DNA of 64,000 nucleotides. Source: a virus. The DNA lies in IMG/VR virus record IMGVR_UViG_3300024301_000013, positions 1 through 64,000 of that record; one strand, written 5' to 3'. Below the pieces are notes generated by a model. That model was given only the letters and a program-made list of their open reading frames with translations. It was not told the DNA's origin and searched no databases. Positions 35,546 through 44,609 of the stretch are shown here, in pieces. The position numbers and the translations under genes are program-made. Numbering within the stretch: position 1 is the first letter of the stretch; the number at the start of each line of letters is the position of its first letter.

Positions 35546-37062
35546 TGGAAAATAAAATATTATTACCTTCAAAAAGGTTTCTTTTAGCATCTGATGAGGA
35601 TGTTTTCTTGGATGTTAATTTGGAACAGAACCATAAATTAATGCCTATAGATACGTTACAAAAAACAGTATCTAGTTATGAAGTTTATTTGGATGAAAGA
35701 AGTAAATCATTTAACTATAGGGTTTACGGAAATATTTTTCTTGTAGGTACTAATATTTTGTGTGATTTTGATGGCATAAATGGTTATGAATCAGTCGTTG
35801 AAGCACAATATTATGATCCAGAAACAGAGTTATATAGATTTACTTTGGATCAAGTCTTAATCAATGATAACGGTTGGTATTTTTATAAGGATAATGTTTT
35901 ACCTTGCAATAGAACTGAATTAGAACCAAAGAAGGAAAGATTTGATTTAATCAAGAAAGATGAATGGAGTCTATTTGTAACCTACGCTGCTGAAAAAAAT
36001 GTGCAACCGTTATTATTTAATGGTATAGACATAAAAGATGGCATAGCTTTAATGGGTGCTGCTGATGCAGAGGTAGACGGTAAAGTTCTTTCTTTCTTTG
36101 CTTGCCCTTTAACTCATAACTTAGCTGCTGGTGATAGTGTGAACATTTATAACCAAAATGGTTTTGTAAAGAAGTGTACTGTATATCAGGTTGGGACAGC
36201 AGATAACGGTTATAAAAAGAATGTGTTTTTTGTAGATGAAAAATTAGACTTCATCTCAAACGTTATGATTGACAAATATAGGTTTAAGAAAGTAGTCGGA
36301 GAGGTTGAATCAGAGTATTATTCAAGATGGTATAAAAAATTAACCTCCTTGGATGACTACGATGCCTTCAGAACGTCTTTTTCTAAAAACATATACAATG
36401 ACACCAATGTTTCTTTTGTTTACCCTGAAGGAGTGGATATAGAAGGACTGGTGGATAATTTGAATAGACCTTTAACAGAATTATTTGTAACGGTAGTTAA
36501 AAACAAGTCAAGTGATTTCTGGGGTGAAACATTGAGTGCTATTAATGTTTCCATATCAGATATTAATTACGATTTTAATAAGGTATATCAAGGAGGTATT
36601 TTAAACCCTGTTGAAACATTAACCGCAACTCAAGATTTATTCTTTGGGGATATAGTTGAATACAATAAAATAGATATGTTAGAAGTGGAGCTTAATTTCG
36701 CCGTCCACCTCTTCAACACCCAAAACAGATTGGATAATACACTATACGAATCATATTATTATAAACCACATTATAGATATCAAATAAAAGATTTATCTGA
36801 AATAATATTTAAAGAAGATGGTCTATTAACCCCACCAGATTACGCGGAAACAATTAATCTTATTAAACAGTGGAGGGCAATTACAAATACTGATGGATAC
36901 CCTTATTTGAATAAACATCATTATGTATATTGTAATTTTAATGTATTCATAAAAAGACAAGATCCCTGTGATAGATACGATATTGGAAGTAATGCTTTGA
37001 TTGCAGGTAAATGTATAGATTTAACACCTAGCAAGATAACTAATATTGAAAAGATATGCTAA
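35545..37062 (+). CDS. Structural protein of the tail/baseplate operon
   Basis: The 505-residue protein is rich in beta-prone Tyr/Val/Asp segments and has no recognised motif. Its start overlaps the previous stop by one base and its end overlaps the next gene by 7 bases, so it belongs to a tightly coupled operon with the gp6-like protein. A wedge or adaptor role is inferred from position. The repeat copy at 36699 encodes FAVH. Confidence 0.65.
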   Translation: MENKILLPSKRFLLASDEDVFLDVNLEQNHKLMPIDTLQKTVSSYEVYLDERSKSFNYRVYGNIFLVGTNILCDFDGINGYESVVEAQYYDPETELYRFTLDQVLINDNGWYFYKDNVLPCNRTELEPKKERFDLIKKDEWSLFVTYAAEKNVQPLLFNGIDIKDGIALMGAADAEVDGKVLSFFACPLTHNLAAGDSVNIYNQNGFVKKCTVYQVGTADNGYKKNVFFVDEKLDFISNVMIDKYRFKKVVGEVESEYYSRWYKKLTSLDDYDAFRTSFSKNIYNDTNVSFVYPEGVDIEGLVDNLNRPLTELFVTVVKNKSSDFWGETLSAINVSISDINYDFNKVYQGGILNPVETLTATQDLFFGDIVEYNKIDMLEVELNFAVHLFNTQNRLDNTLYESYYYKPHYRYQIKDLSEIIFKEDGLLTPPDYAETINLIKQWRAITNTDGYPYLNKHHYVYCNFNVFIKRQDPCDRYDIGSNALIAGKCIDLTPSKITNIEKIC

Positions 37063-37784
37063 AATATAAAATAAAAAGATTAGACAGCGATTTCATCATT
37101 CCTTTAGATTTATCTTTTGATGTAGCAGATAAAGATGAAGCTGTATCGGAGTCTTTTATTCAAGAGCAAGTAATAAAATCTTTACCTCCACAAGAAGATT
37201 ATGAAATTACAAGATATTTCCCTTTAGGTGTAGATGAAATACAGATAGCTTTGTATAAAGAAGAAGGTGTGCCAATGACTTATGCTGATATGGGTTTCAG
37301 TGATGCCGATTTATTTTTCTTTTATAATAGATTAAGATATTCTTTTTTGAATGTTTTTTATTATGATTTTCCAGATAAATTACAACAAAGTCTAAAGTTT
37401 CAGAGTGATTTGTTTGTTCAGAGGGTTAATTTAGTTGATTCAAATGCTTTGTATAAAACAGCTGATGATTGTGAAATTGTCTTCAAGATAAAAAACCCTA
37501 AAACAGCTTTAAATGAAACAGAAGGCTTTTTTATTTATTTGCCTAATAATCAATATAACTCTCCCTTTTCCTTATATGTTACATTTAATTTTAATAATGC
37601 TTTAGATGGTATTTCCTATAAGTTTTACCCACATAAAAATTTAACAAACGCTAATGTTACAAATTTAGATGAATACGTAAAAGTTAACTTTGTTGATAAA
37701 AATTTTGTTTTTGATACAACAGACAATACATTAGTGTATGACACAAACATTTTGAAAATAGATTTATATGCGCTTATTGTATAG
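37056..37784 (+). CDS. Structural protein of the tail/baseplate operon
   Basis: The 242-residue protein has the start KYKIKRLDSDFIIPLDLSFDVADKDEAV, a helix-rich centre (MGFSDADLFFFYNRLRYSFLN) and a beta-rich C-terminus. No family recognised. It overlaps both neighbours (7 and 17 bases). Confidence 0.6.
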   Translation: MLKYKIKRLDSDFIIPLDLSFDVADKDEAVSESFIQEQVIKSLPPQEDYEITRYFPLGVDEIQIALYKEEGVPMTYADMGFSDADLFFFYNRLRYSFLNVFYYDFPDKLQQSLKFQSDLFVQRVNLVDSNALYKTADDCEIVFKIKNPKTALNETEGFFIYLPNNQYNSPFSLYVTFNFNNALDGISYKFYPHKNLTNANVTNLDEYVKVNFVDKNFVFDTTDNTLVYDTNILKIDLYALIV

Positions 37785-38592
37785 AAAAGTTAGCTTAGAA
37801 TCCCTTTTAGATAGAAATGTTGGGGATATAACTCAAGATTTGGATTTAAAGGTGAACCAAACAGAATGTAAACCTGCAACGGATTTACATATTGACGGTA
37901 AATATGTTAAAAACCCTAACTACGGTAGATTTAAAAGTAACTACGTATATTTCACTATACCTTTGACTACGACACATATAGACATAGGTTTATATGATCA
38001 GCAACCTTTTATACAATCTGCTTCGACTTCTAGTGCGGATCCAGATCCGATAGTCAGAAAAAGCGGTGTTCCTTTAGAAAGCTACTTAACTACAAATAAT
38101 TACATTTTATCGGGTCAAACGCTTTCTAGGTTAGATGAGTTAGAATATTACGGTGCTCCACAAGTAAATGTAAATTACTCCACTGATGAAAATAGTTACA
38201 GTGGTATATTACAAAAATCACCTGCTTTTATTAATTATGTAATAAATGCTGCTGATGGAACTCAATATGTTTTAGGTACTGGTGTAAAGTATTTTGAATC
38301 ATTTGTTCAGCAAAGGGTAGTATATGATAAAAAAACAGATTCTTTCATAACTATAAATTTAGTTAATTTTGAAGCTAAGGGTCAGGGATGGACTGAAAAC
38401 AACACTTCTTTAGAAGAATTAGTTAAAGATGATAAGTTGATGGGTATTGCATCTATGACTGAAATTCAAAACGACATAAATATAGATAGAGGGGGTTATG
38501 ATGTTTTCCAAAATCATTACATATTAGGTGAGGTTAATACCTTAGATGATTTAGCAACATACAGAAACAACTATTTTAAATTAACAGTATAA
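37768..38592 (+). CDS. Structural protein of the tail/baseplate operon
   Basis: The 274-residue protein starts RLLYRKVSLESLLDRNVGDI and carries Thr/Tyr-rich beta segments (FKSNYVYFTIPLTTTHIDIGLYDQQPF) and a C-terminal helix. No family recognised. It overlaps the previous gene by 17 bases and the next by one. Confidence 0.6.
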   Translation: MRLLYRKVSLESLLDRNVGDITQDLDLKVNQTECKPATDLHIDGKYVKNPNYGRFKSNYVYFTIPLTTTHIDIGLYDQQPFIQSASTSSADPDPIVRKSGVPLESYLTTNNYILSGQTLSRLDELEYYGAPQVNVNYSTDENSYSGILQKSPAFINYVINAADGTQYVLGTGVKYFESFVQQRVVYDKKTDSFITINLVNFEAKGQGWTENNTSLEELVKDDKLMGIASMTEIQNDINIDRGGYDVFQNHYILGEVNTLDDLATYRNNYFKLTV

Positions 38593-39494
38593 TGGCAACA
38601 GGAACATTTGGAAGTATAAGACCAGCAGATATTAATATTGCAACTGACGTTGAAGCGTATTACACGTATATACCTGATAGGACTGTTGCACCTACGCTTG
38701 TGAATACTTTAAACCCCAATGAAATTTTGTTTAAGTTGGACCATCCAACACAAGCAAATAGAATACTTGGAGGTCTTTATAATTTAAGACTTCCTACTAC
38801 AACTTTTAATCAGTTAGGTATATACACTGTATATATTAGACCTAAAGAGATTAAACTAAGAATATTGGATTGTGGTGTTTTGGCTGCTAAACCTGATATT
38901 AAAGGTATAATAATTGATTTGAATACGGTCCCACCTGAAGATTTGTTTATGTTTGAAAACAACGGTTTAATTGGGCATCGTGTTGAATACATTAATACTT
39001 CTTTGAATATAGCAGAAAAGAAGGTGCAGAATTTATTTAGGATAGTAACTTCTTGTTTCAGAGTTGAACCTATTTCAGATAATTTGAATACGACTACTCA
39101 AAAGTCTATCAAGTATAGATTGAATGATGCTTCTACTTTACTATTTTGCACTGTTACGCCGTCCACCTCATTCAACGTAAAGCCAAGTGCTTTCCCTTTT
39201 ATTGGTGTACCGAATCAGGAAATTATTATTTCTAATACTTATTTTGACCCTATAGCTATGGAGATTGAATTGGTGGAACACGATATTGATACGTTAGCTA
39301 TCGGTATATTTGGAAACCAAGTTAAGAATATTCAAAATGGTACTAGAACATATTATAACAATGATAATGAAATTTATAAGCAATATAACGAATATGTTAT
39401 TAAAGATGACTTCGGTAACGAAAGTTTATATGAAGTTAAAGAAAACAGAACGGATATTGACTTCACACAAGAATTTGATTTAATAACAGGTTAA
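38592..39494 (+). CDS. Structural protein of the tail/baseplate operon
   Basis: The 300-residue beta-rich protein starts ATGTFGSIRPADINIATDVEAYYTYIPDRT. A motif-like GGLYNLRLPTTTFNQLGIYTVYIRPKEI resembles an Ig-like strand set, also seen in wedge-associated proteins of large phages. No named family. The repeat copy at 39157 encodes TPST. Confidence 0.6.
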   Translation: MATGTFGSIRPADINIATDVEAYYTYIPDRTVAPTLVNTLNPNEILFKLDHPTQANRILGGLYNLRLPTTTFNQLGIYTVYIRPKEIKLRILDCGVLAAKPDIKGIIIDLNTVPPEDLFMFENNGLIGHRVEYINTSLNIAEKKVQNLFRIVTSCFRVEPISDNLNTTTQKSIKYRLNDASTLLFCTVTPSTSFNVKPSAFPFIGVPNQEIIISNTYFDPIAMEIELVEHDIDTLAIGIFGNQVKNIQNGTRTYYNNDNEIYKQYNEYVIKDDFGNESLYEVKENRTDIDFTQEFDLITG

Positions 39495-39504
39495 GTGATA
39501 TAAA

Positions 39505-42096
39505 ATGAAATACATTTATATTCCATTCAATGAACACAAGACAAACACTTTAAATCCCTTTGTATCTTATTTAGTACAGCTTGGGGATTTCAGTGTTACG
39601 TCTAATTTGGAATCCACTAAGGTGACTAATTCTTATAACGTTTTTCAAAATGTTATAAGCTACACTTTAGCTGATGTTCAGAATATACCTGTACTTCCAT
39701 CTGTAAATAACGAGAATTTTAAGAATGTAACTCTGCAAATAAACAAAAAGGATATAACGAGCTTTATGAAATATGGCTCTGTTGAAAAAAGTGTTTTGCA
39801 GGCATTAGATTACATTTACTATAATTACCCTGCTGCTATCATTATTGAAGATAATGTTGGTGGTAATACTGGTTTTAATATATTAAATGCTGGATATAAT
39901 CCCATAACTAATAGAACTAGTTTTGTTGTAAATACTAATTACCTTTACAATCCTTTAGATATTAATTATTTGGAGGTTGATTTATTAAACAGGGATAAAT
40001 TTTCTAAGTATAGAAATTTAAAAGATTGGTATGGGGATTATGAGTTTGAGGTGGACGGCGTAAAATACAAAATAACCAATTTTCAAGGGGCACCTAAATT
40101 TAAAAACACCTTTATTTCAATCCAAGTTGAAGGCAAGCCTTTTGAAAATGGCAACCACAGTAAATTATGTTACATTTCGCCGTCCACCACAATAAAAAAA
40201 GCATACACCGATAACGCACCACTATTCGTATCTATACTAACTAGAGATGAAAGAGAAGATGGATTCTATCTGCAATTCAAAGATAGAAAAATAACAGATA
40301 ACAATTATATTCTTAATTATAATCTTACAATAATATTTCCCAAAACAGACAAGTATAATGTAGACTTGAACACTTATAAGTTCAATACATTTAAGGAAAT
40401 ATTATTGGAGTACGCTAAAAAACAAGATGAGTACGAAACAAACCTCATAATAAGAAAATATGTAGAACCAAATCTATTTTTACCTATTTTAGAAGGGTTT
40501 GAAACAACGGAAAATCAAGGAGATAAATTAGAAGTTCTATTATCAATTTATGGTTTTGGCTTTGATGAACAATATAAGTTTGTCAACAGCCTAAAAAATA
40601 TTAACATATTAACCTACGACGGTGAAGATAATATGCCAATAGAATTATTGGACTATTTTATTTCATCTCATGGTATTAACATAAGTGAAAATTTACCATT
40701 AGAGAAAAAGAAACAACTGGGTTTAGTTCTGTCTTGGTTAGTTAAATCCAAAGGTACTAGAGCAGCAGTTGAGTTTGTCTTTGATTTCTTTAATATTCCT
40801 AAAGAGTTAATCAACTTTAAGGAATACGTTAAGAAAATTAATAACCCAATTAATGTTGCTGTTTTAAAACAATATCTTGAAATTATTTACGGTGATAACG
40901 ATATTAGCACTCTTTCAGTAGATAATGAAGGTTATCCAAAATATAATCCTAATTTTATATTTGAAGATTCTAATTATTGGTCACAGTTTTATGTGTTAGA
41001 TGAAAACCTAAACGGTAAATATCAGAGCATAATTAGAAAGTCGGTAACTCAAACTGACCTTTATAATTATGGTTTTGAGGGATCAGGTTCCACTTTCAAT
41101 TACGCCTTACCTTATGATTCTTGTTATCTTACTCAAAGTGGTATAGTTAATGACCCTTTGAAGCAGGTTTTATTTGATGAATGCGGTTGTGAGATAGATT
41201 ATGAAGATAAAGCCTTAGAAATATCTTTGGACCCTAAAGTATTATATTCTGGTTGTACAGCACCTATTTTAGATGTTTGGCAAGAATGTATAGGTGTAGA
41301 TCAAATAAGATTAAACGTAAAAGGGTATGGAGGTATTCAACCCTATACTTTCTATGGTGCCAATGATGGGGATGTGTTTCCAGCAAATCAAAATTATTCT
41401 GTATATATCGTTGATAGTTTAGGTTGTGAGTCAGTAATTTTAACTGGAACAACCTATTGTTACAATGTTAGTTGTGTTGAAAATCCAATTGTGGTTTCTC
41501 TTAACTATGCTTGTAATTACGATTTGAATGGAGATTTAACAGGTGATGCTACAGTATTCTTATCTTATAGTGGAGGAACAGCTCCGTATATTGTTAACGG
41601 TAATGAAAACGGAGATTTATTACCTAACGGAGAAATTATAGCTGTTGAAGTTGTGGATTCTTTAGGCTGTAGTAGTGGCATCATAACTAGATTGATTGAA
41701 TGTAACGAAGCACCTGTAGAATGTGATTTTATTCAATTAGATTCTACTGGAGAATGTGTTTCTAATTTGAATATTGCAAATACAAGAATTAATGTTACTT
41801 ATTCACTGGATAATATTCCTTTTGATGCAACTGTTGAAACAGTTATAATGACTATAACTAAGGCATCTGGTGGAACAGGTATATTAATAGGGGATGTGAT
41901 AACTGAAGCCTTTAACAATGAAAATGGAGTAAAATCAGTATTTGTTGACTTTACACCTAGATTGAATACTATTAACTTAAATGTTGATATTCAAATAATT
42001 TTATCAAATGGATGTGAATACACCGATAATTATATTTTGACAGTAAATTGCACACAAGTAAACGTACCTGATTCTTACAGTAACATATTAACATAA
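39505..42096 (+). CDS. Tail protein with SprB-like C-terminal repeats
   Basis: The 863-residue protein has an N-terminal structural part with a helical block, PLEKKKQLGLVLSWLVKSKG followed by TRAAVEFVFDFFNI, resembling tail protein I-type domains. Its C-terminal third (about 600-770) contains two SprB-like repeats of the form G-G-x-x-P-Y ... Y-x-V-x-V-x-D-x-x-G-C (near 41.32-41.46 and 41.57-41.70 kb). SprB repeats belong to Bacteroidota gliding adhesins, so a host-surface-binding role is likely. Repeat copies at 40053 (VDGV) and 40178 (SPST) are 125 bases apart in opposite orientation. Confidence 0.75.
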   Translation: MKYIYIPFNEHKTNTLNPFVSYLVQLGDFSVTSNLESTKVTNSYNVFQNVISYTLADVQNIPVLPSVNNENFKNVTLQINKKDITSFMKYGSVEKSVLQALDYIYYNYPAAIIIEDNVGGNTGFNILNAGYNPITNRTSFVVNTNYLYNPLDINYLEVDLLNRDKFSKYRNLKDWYGDYEFEVDGVKYKITNFQGAPKFKNTFISIQVEGKPFENGNHSKLCYISPSTTIKKAYTDNAPLFVSILTRDEREDGFYLQFKDRKITDNNYILNYNLTIIFPKTDKYNVDLNTYKFNTFKEILLEYAKKQDEYETNLIIRKYVEPNLFLPILEGFETTENQGDKLEVLLSIYGFGFDEQYKFVNSLKNINILTYDGEDNMPIELLDYFISSHGINISENLPLEKKKQLGLVLSWLVKSKGTRAAVEFVFDFFNIPKELINFKEYVKKINNPINVAVLKQYLEIIYGDNDISTLSVDNEGYPKYNPNFIFEDSNYWSQFYVLDENLNGKYQSIIRKSVTQTDLYNYGFEGSGSTFNYALPYDSCYLTQSGIVNDPLKQVLFDECGCEIDYEDKALEISLDPKVLYSGCTAPILDVWQECIGVDQIRLNVKGYGGIQPYTFYGANDGDVFPANQNYSVYIVDSLGCESVILTGTTYCYNVSCVENPIVVSLNYACNYDLNGDLTGDATVFLSYSGGTAPYIVNGNENGDLLPNGEIIAVEVVDSLGCSSGIITRLIECNEAPVECDFIQLDSTGECVSNLNIANTRINVTYSLDNIPFDATVETVIMTITKASGGTGILIGDVITEAFNNENGVKSVFVDFTPRLNTINLNVDIQIILSNGCEYTDNYILTVNCTQVNVPDSYSNILT

Positions 42097-44609
42097 TGTC
42101 TTGTCCGATAATAAAAATAGATATTTCAAAACAATACGACAATAACGGTGGGGGAATAAATCCTATTTATTCCTACAACTCACAGTTATCTGTTTCTGTT
42201 GTAAGTGGTATATCTTCTACTCCTATAACAGGTTATATGGAATTAGAAGATTCTTCCCAAAATATAACGACTGTACCGATTTATAATCCAACTAATTCAA
42301 CTATTTTAGCTAGTTTTCAATTAAATGGAAACGCCTTTTATGTTAATAATCGAGTTAGAGTAGTAATAGAATTAAATAATGGTACTTGCATTTACGATAA
42401 AACAATTTACCCTAATAATCAGTCAGATTTAACTTGTAGGACAATCAACTATCCAAATCCTTCAGGTGAACCTTCAATTTATGAAAATTGTGTTAATGAG
42501 TTTATAGTTGAATCTTCAGCTGTTTTAGGTTGTACTAACCCTAATTCAGCTAATTATAACCCTGAAGCAACAGTTGACGATGGCTCTTGTAGTTGTGATT
42601 GTAATGTAATAGAGTTAAATGTTCTTAGGGAAGCTAATTATATAGCTGGTATTGTTCGCCCTGTTTTATCTCAAATATCTATTAATCTTGTAGGTGTACA
42701 AAATTTCTTTCCTATTAATGGATATGTTGAACTAACAAATAATTCTGAAATAGTAACTGTATTACCTTTCAGTAATCCTAGCAATGAAACAACTTCTTTA
42801 GATGTTTCATTTACAAGCGGTTATTTTTATAATAACTATAAAGGTAAGTTTGTAATTTTATTAGGAAGTGGTAGTTGTAATTATGAGCAAGAGATTTTCT
42901 TTGAAGATTTACCTTGTGAATACGAATACGATATTGATGGAACTATTTCAAATGAAGTATGCCAAGATACTTTCACAATAGGTGGCGACATTTATGGTTG
43001 CACTGATCCAAATAGTTTAAATTTCAATCCTTGTGCCACAATAGATGACGACTCTTGTGAATATCCTATTTTATCTGGTTGCACTGACCCAAATAGTGTA
43101 AATTATAATCCACTAGCAGTTATTGATGATGGTAGTTGTCAATATGTCCCCGTGTTTACCCCTATTTTGGGTTGCACAAATCCCTTTGCTAGTAACTATA
43201 ATCCTAATGCTAACTTCAACGACGGGAGTTGTATTTTTATTAGTGGATGTACTAATCCCCTAGCCGACAATTACAACCCTAACGCTGTTGTTGACGATGG
43301 CTCTTGTGAATGTAGTGAAGCAGACTTCACCTTTAATTTGAATGGAAATGAAGATTTCTTTTTCTTGAATAGTGGAACGACTGTGTGTGATTACTATTTT
43401 GAGTTCAAATATAGATTGATATTGAGCTGTTCTGATATAATTGAATATTTTAATGATAAAACAGATGCTACAATTTTATCTATTTTAGATAATCTAAATT
43501 TATATAGTCAAATTAAAAATGATACAAGTAACTATCGTCAATTAGAGTTAGATATTAATCCGAGAACAGATAAGTTATATTTTGAATTGTCTGGTTCAAC
43601 TGAAGATTGCTTTACTTTAAAGGAATTGATTAGACTTGAATTAGGAGAGCAATGTCCTGATGATATAAATGACAATTTCGACATTAATTGGAGAACTGCA
43701 AATATTAAAGTGCCTGCTAACTTGTTGAATACAGAGGTTAAGTTAGGTATGTTTATGTCGGGTTTTGGATTTGGTGGAACAAAAATTTTATTAGATGACG
43801 TTAAGTTGTATAAAGTTTGTTATACTGATGTTACTGAATGTGTAATAATTCCTTACAATTTTGGCTTTGATTTAGAATTAATAGAAGACAATATTAAGGC
43901 AACATACGATTTAGATACTAATAAAGATATTCTTAATACTAAAGAATTAACTTTAAGGGTTGATATACCTAATTACGTTAAGACTGATGTTGTTGCGTTC
44001 TTGAAAAAATATGAAGATTTATTCCATAAGATTTTCAAGGGAATGTCTTTAGATAAGATAGAAAAAGAGTTTTTACCTGTAAGAAATTTGCTTACAAGTG
44101 AATCTTATTATTATTATTGTCATCTATATGAATTATATTTGAATAGCTTTGATTATTGTTCAGCTAAGAGTAAGGAATTGGATTATGAATTTATGTTTAA
44201 AGTCCTTTCTAAGGTAAATAATTCTTGGTTAGATTTAATTAAACAAGTAATTCCTGAAACTGTTATATGGAAGGATCATCATAAATTCTACAGTAACTTC
44301 TTGTTTCACCAACAAAAGTTTCAGTATAAGAATTATGTTATTACTTACGGTGCTGATGAAAATGAGGTAATAATAGATTGTGAACCCAAGGCTTTTGATT
44401 TGTGTGATAATCCAATACCTTATGTATCGAAGATAGATCAGTTTTACAGGGATACTACTGGTGATTGTTTAATTGAATCTTTCGCCGTCCCAACAAACAT
44501 AAGTGAATCTAATTATGGTGCAGGTAGATTCTTACAATATGACAAGACTACCAATGAATACACACAACGATATGATTATCCAAATCAAAATTTTGAAATC
44601 TGTATATGA
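42096..44609 (+). CDS. Tail protein with five Cys-framed DDGSC repeats
   Basis: The 837-residue protein has an N-terminal pair of beta-sandwich-like domains and then five copies of a 21-residue unit, GCT(D/N)P ... N(Y/F)NP ... DD(G/D)SC. The first is near 42.53 kb and the others between 42.99 and 43.31 kb. Each starts and ends with Cys and has an acidic turn suited to calcium. The C-terminal half is helical (VVAFLKKYEDLFHKIFKGMS). Such units are widespread in secreted Bacteroidota proteins. Likely a receptor-binding or fibre-attachment protein. It overlaps both neighbours. Confidence 0.75.
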   Translation: MSCPIIKIDISKQYDNNGGGINPIYSYNSQLSVSVVSGISSTPITGYMELEDSSQNITTVPIYNPTNSTILASFQLNGNAFYVNNRVRVVIELNNGTCIYDKTIYPNNQSDLTCRTINYPNPSGEPSIYENCVNEFIVESSAVLGCTNPNSANYNPEATVDDGSCSCDCNVIELNVLREANYIAGIVRPVLSQISINLVGVQNFFPINGYVELTNNSEIVTVLPFSNPSNETTSLDVSFTSGYFYNNYKGKFVILLGSGSCNYEQEIFFEDLPCEYEYDIDGTISNEVCQDTFTIGGDIYGCTDPNSLNFNPCATIDDDSCEYPILSGCTDPNSVNYNPLAVIDDGSCQYVPVFTPILGCTNPFASNYNPNANFNDGSCIFISGCTNPLADNYNPNAVVDDGSCECSEADFTFNLNGNEDFFFLNSGTTVCDYYFEFKYRLILSCSDIIEYFNDKTDATILSILDNLNLYSQIKNDTSNYRQLELDINPRTDKLYFELSGSTEDCFTLKELIRLELGEQCPDDINDNFDINWRTANIKVPANLLNTEVKLGMFMSGFGFGGTKILLDDVKLYKVCYTDVTECVIIPYNFGFDLELIEDNIKATYDLDTNKDILNTKELTLRVDIPNYVKTDVVAFLKKYEDLFHKIFKGMSLDKIEKEFLPVRNLLTSESYYYYCHLYELYLNSFDYCSAKSKELDYEFMFKVLSKVNNSWLDLIKQVIPETVIWKDHHKFYSNFLFHQQKFQYKNYVITYGADENEVIIDCEPKAFDLCDNPIPYVSKIDQFYRDTTGDCLIESFAVPTNISESNYGAGRFLQYDKTTNEYTQRYDYPNQNFEICI
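42530..43310 (+). repeat. Five protein-level DDGSC repeats in the tail gene
   Basis: Five units of about 63 bases encode the same 21-residue pattern. The first stands alone near 42.53-42.59 kb and four follow at roughly 42.99-43.06, 43.08-43.14, 43.17-43.23 and 43.25-43.31 kb. The DNA of the units has diverged while Cys, Asn-Pro and Asp-Asp-Gly are kept, so selection acts on the protein. Confidence 0.85.
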
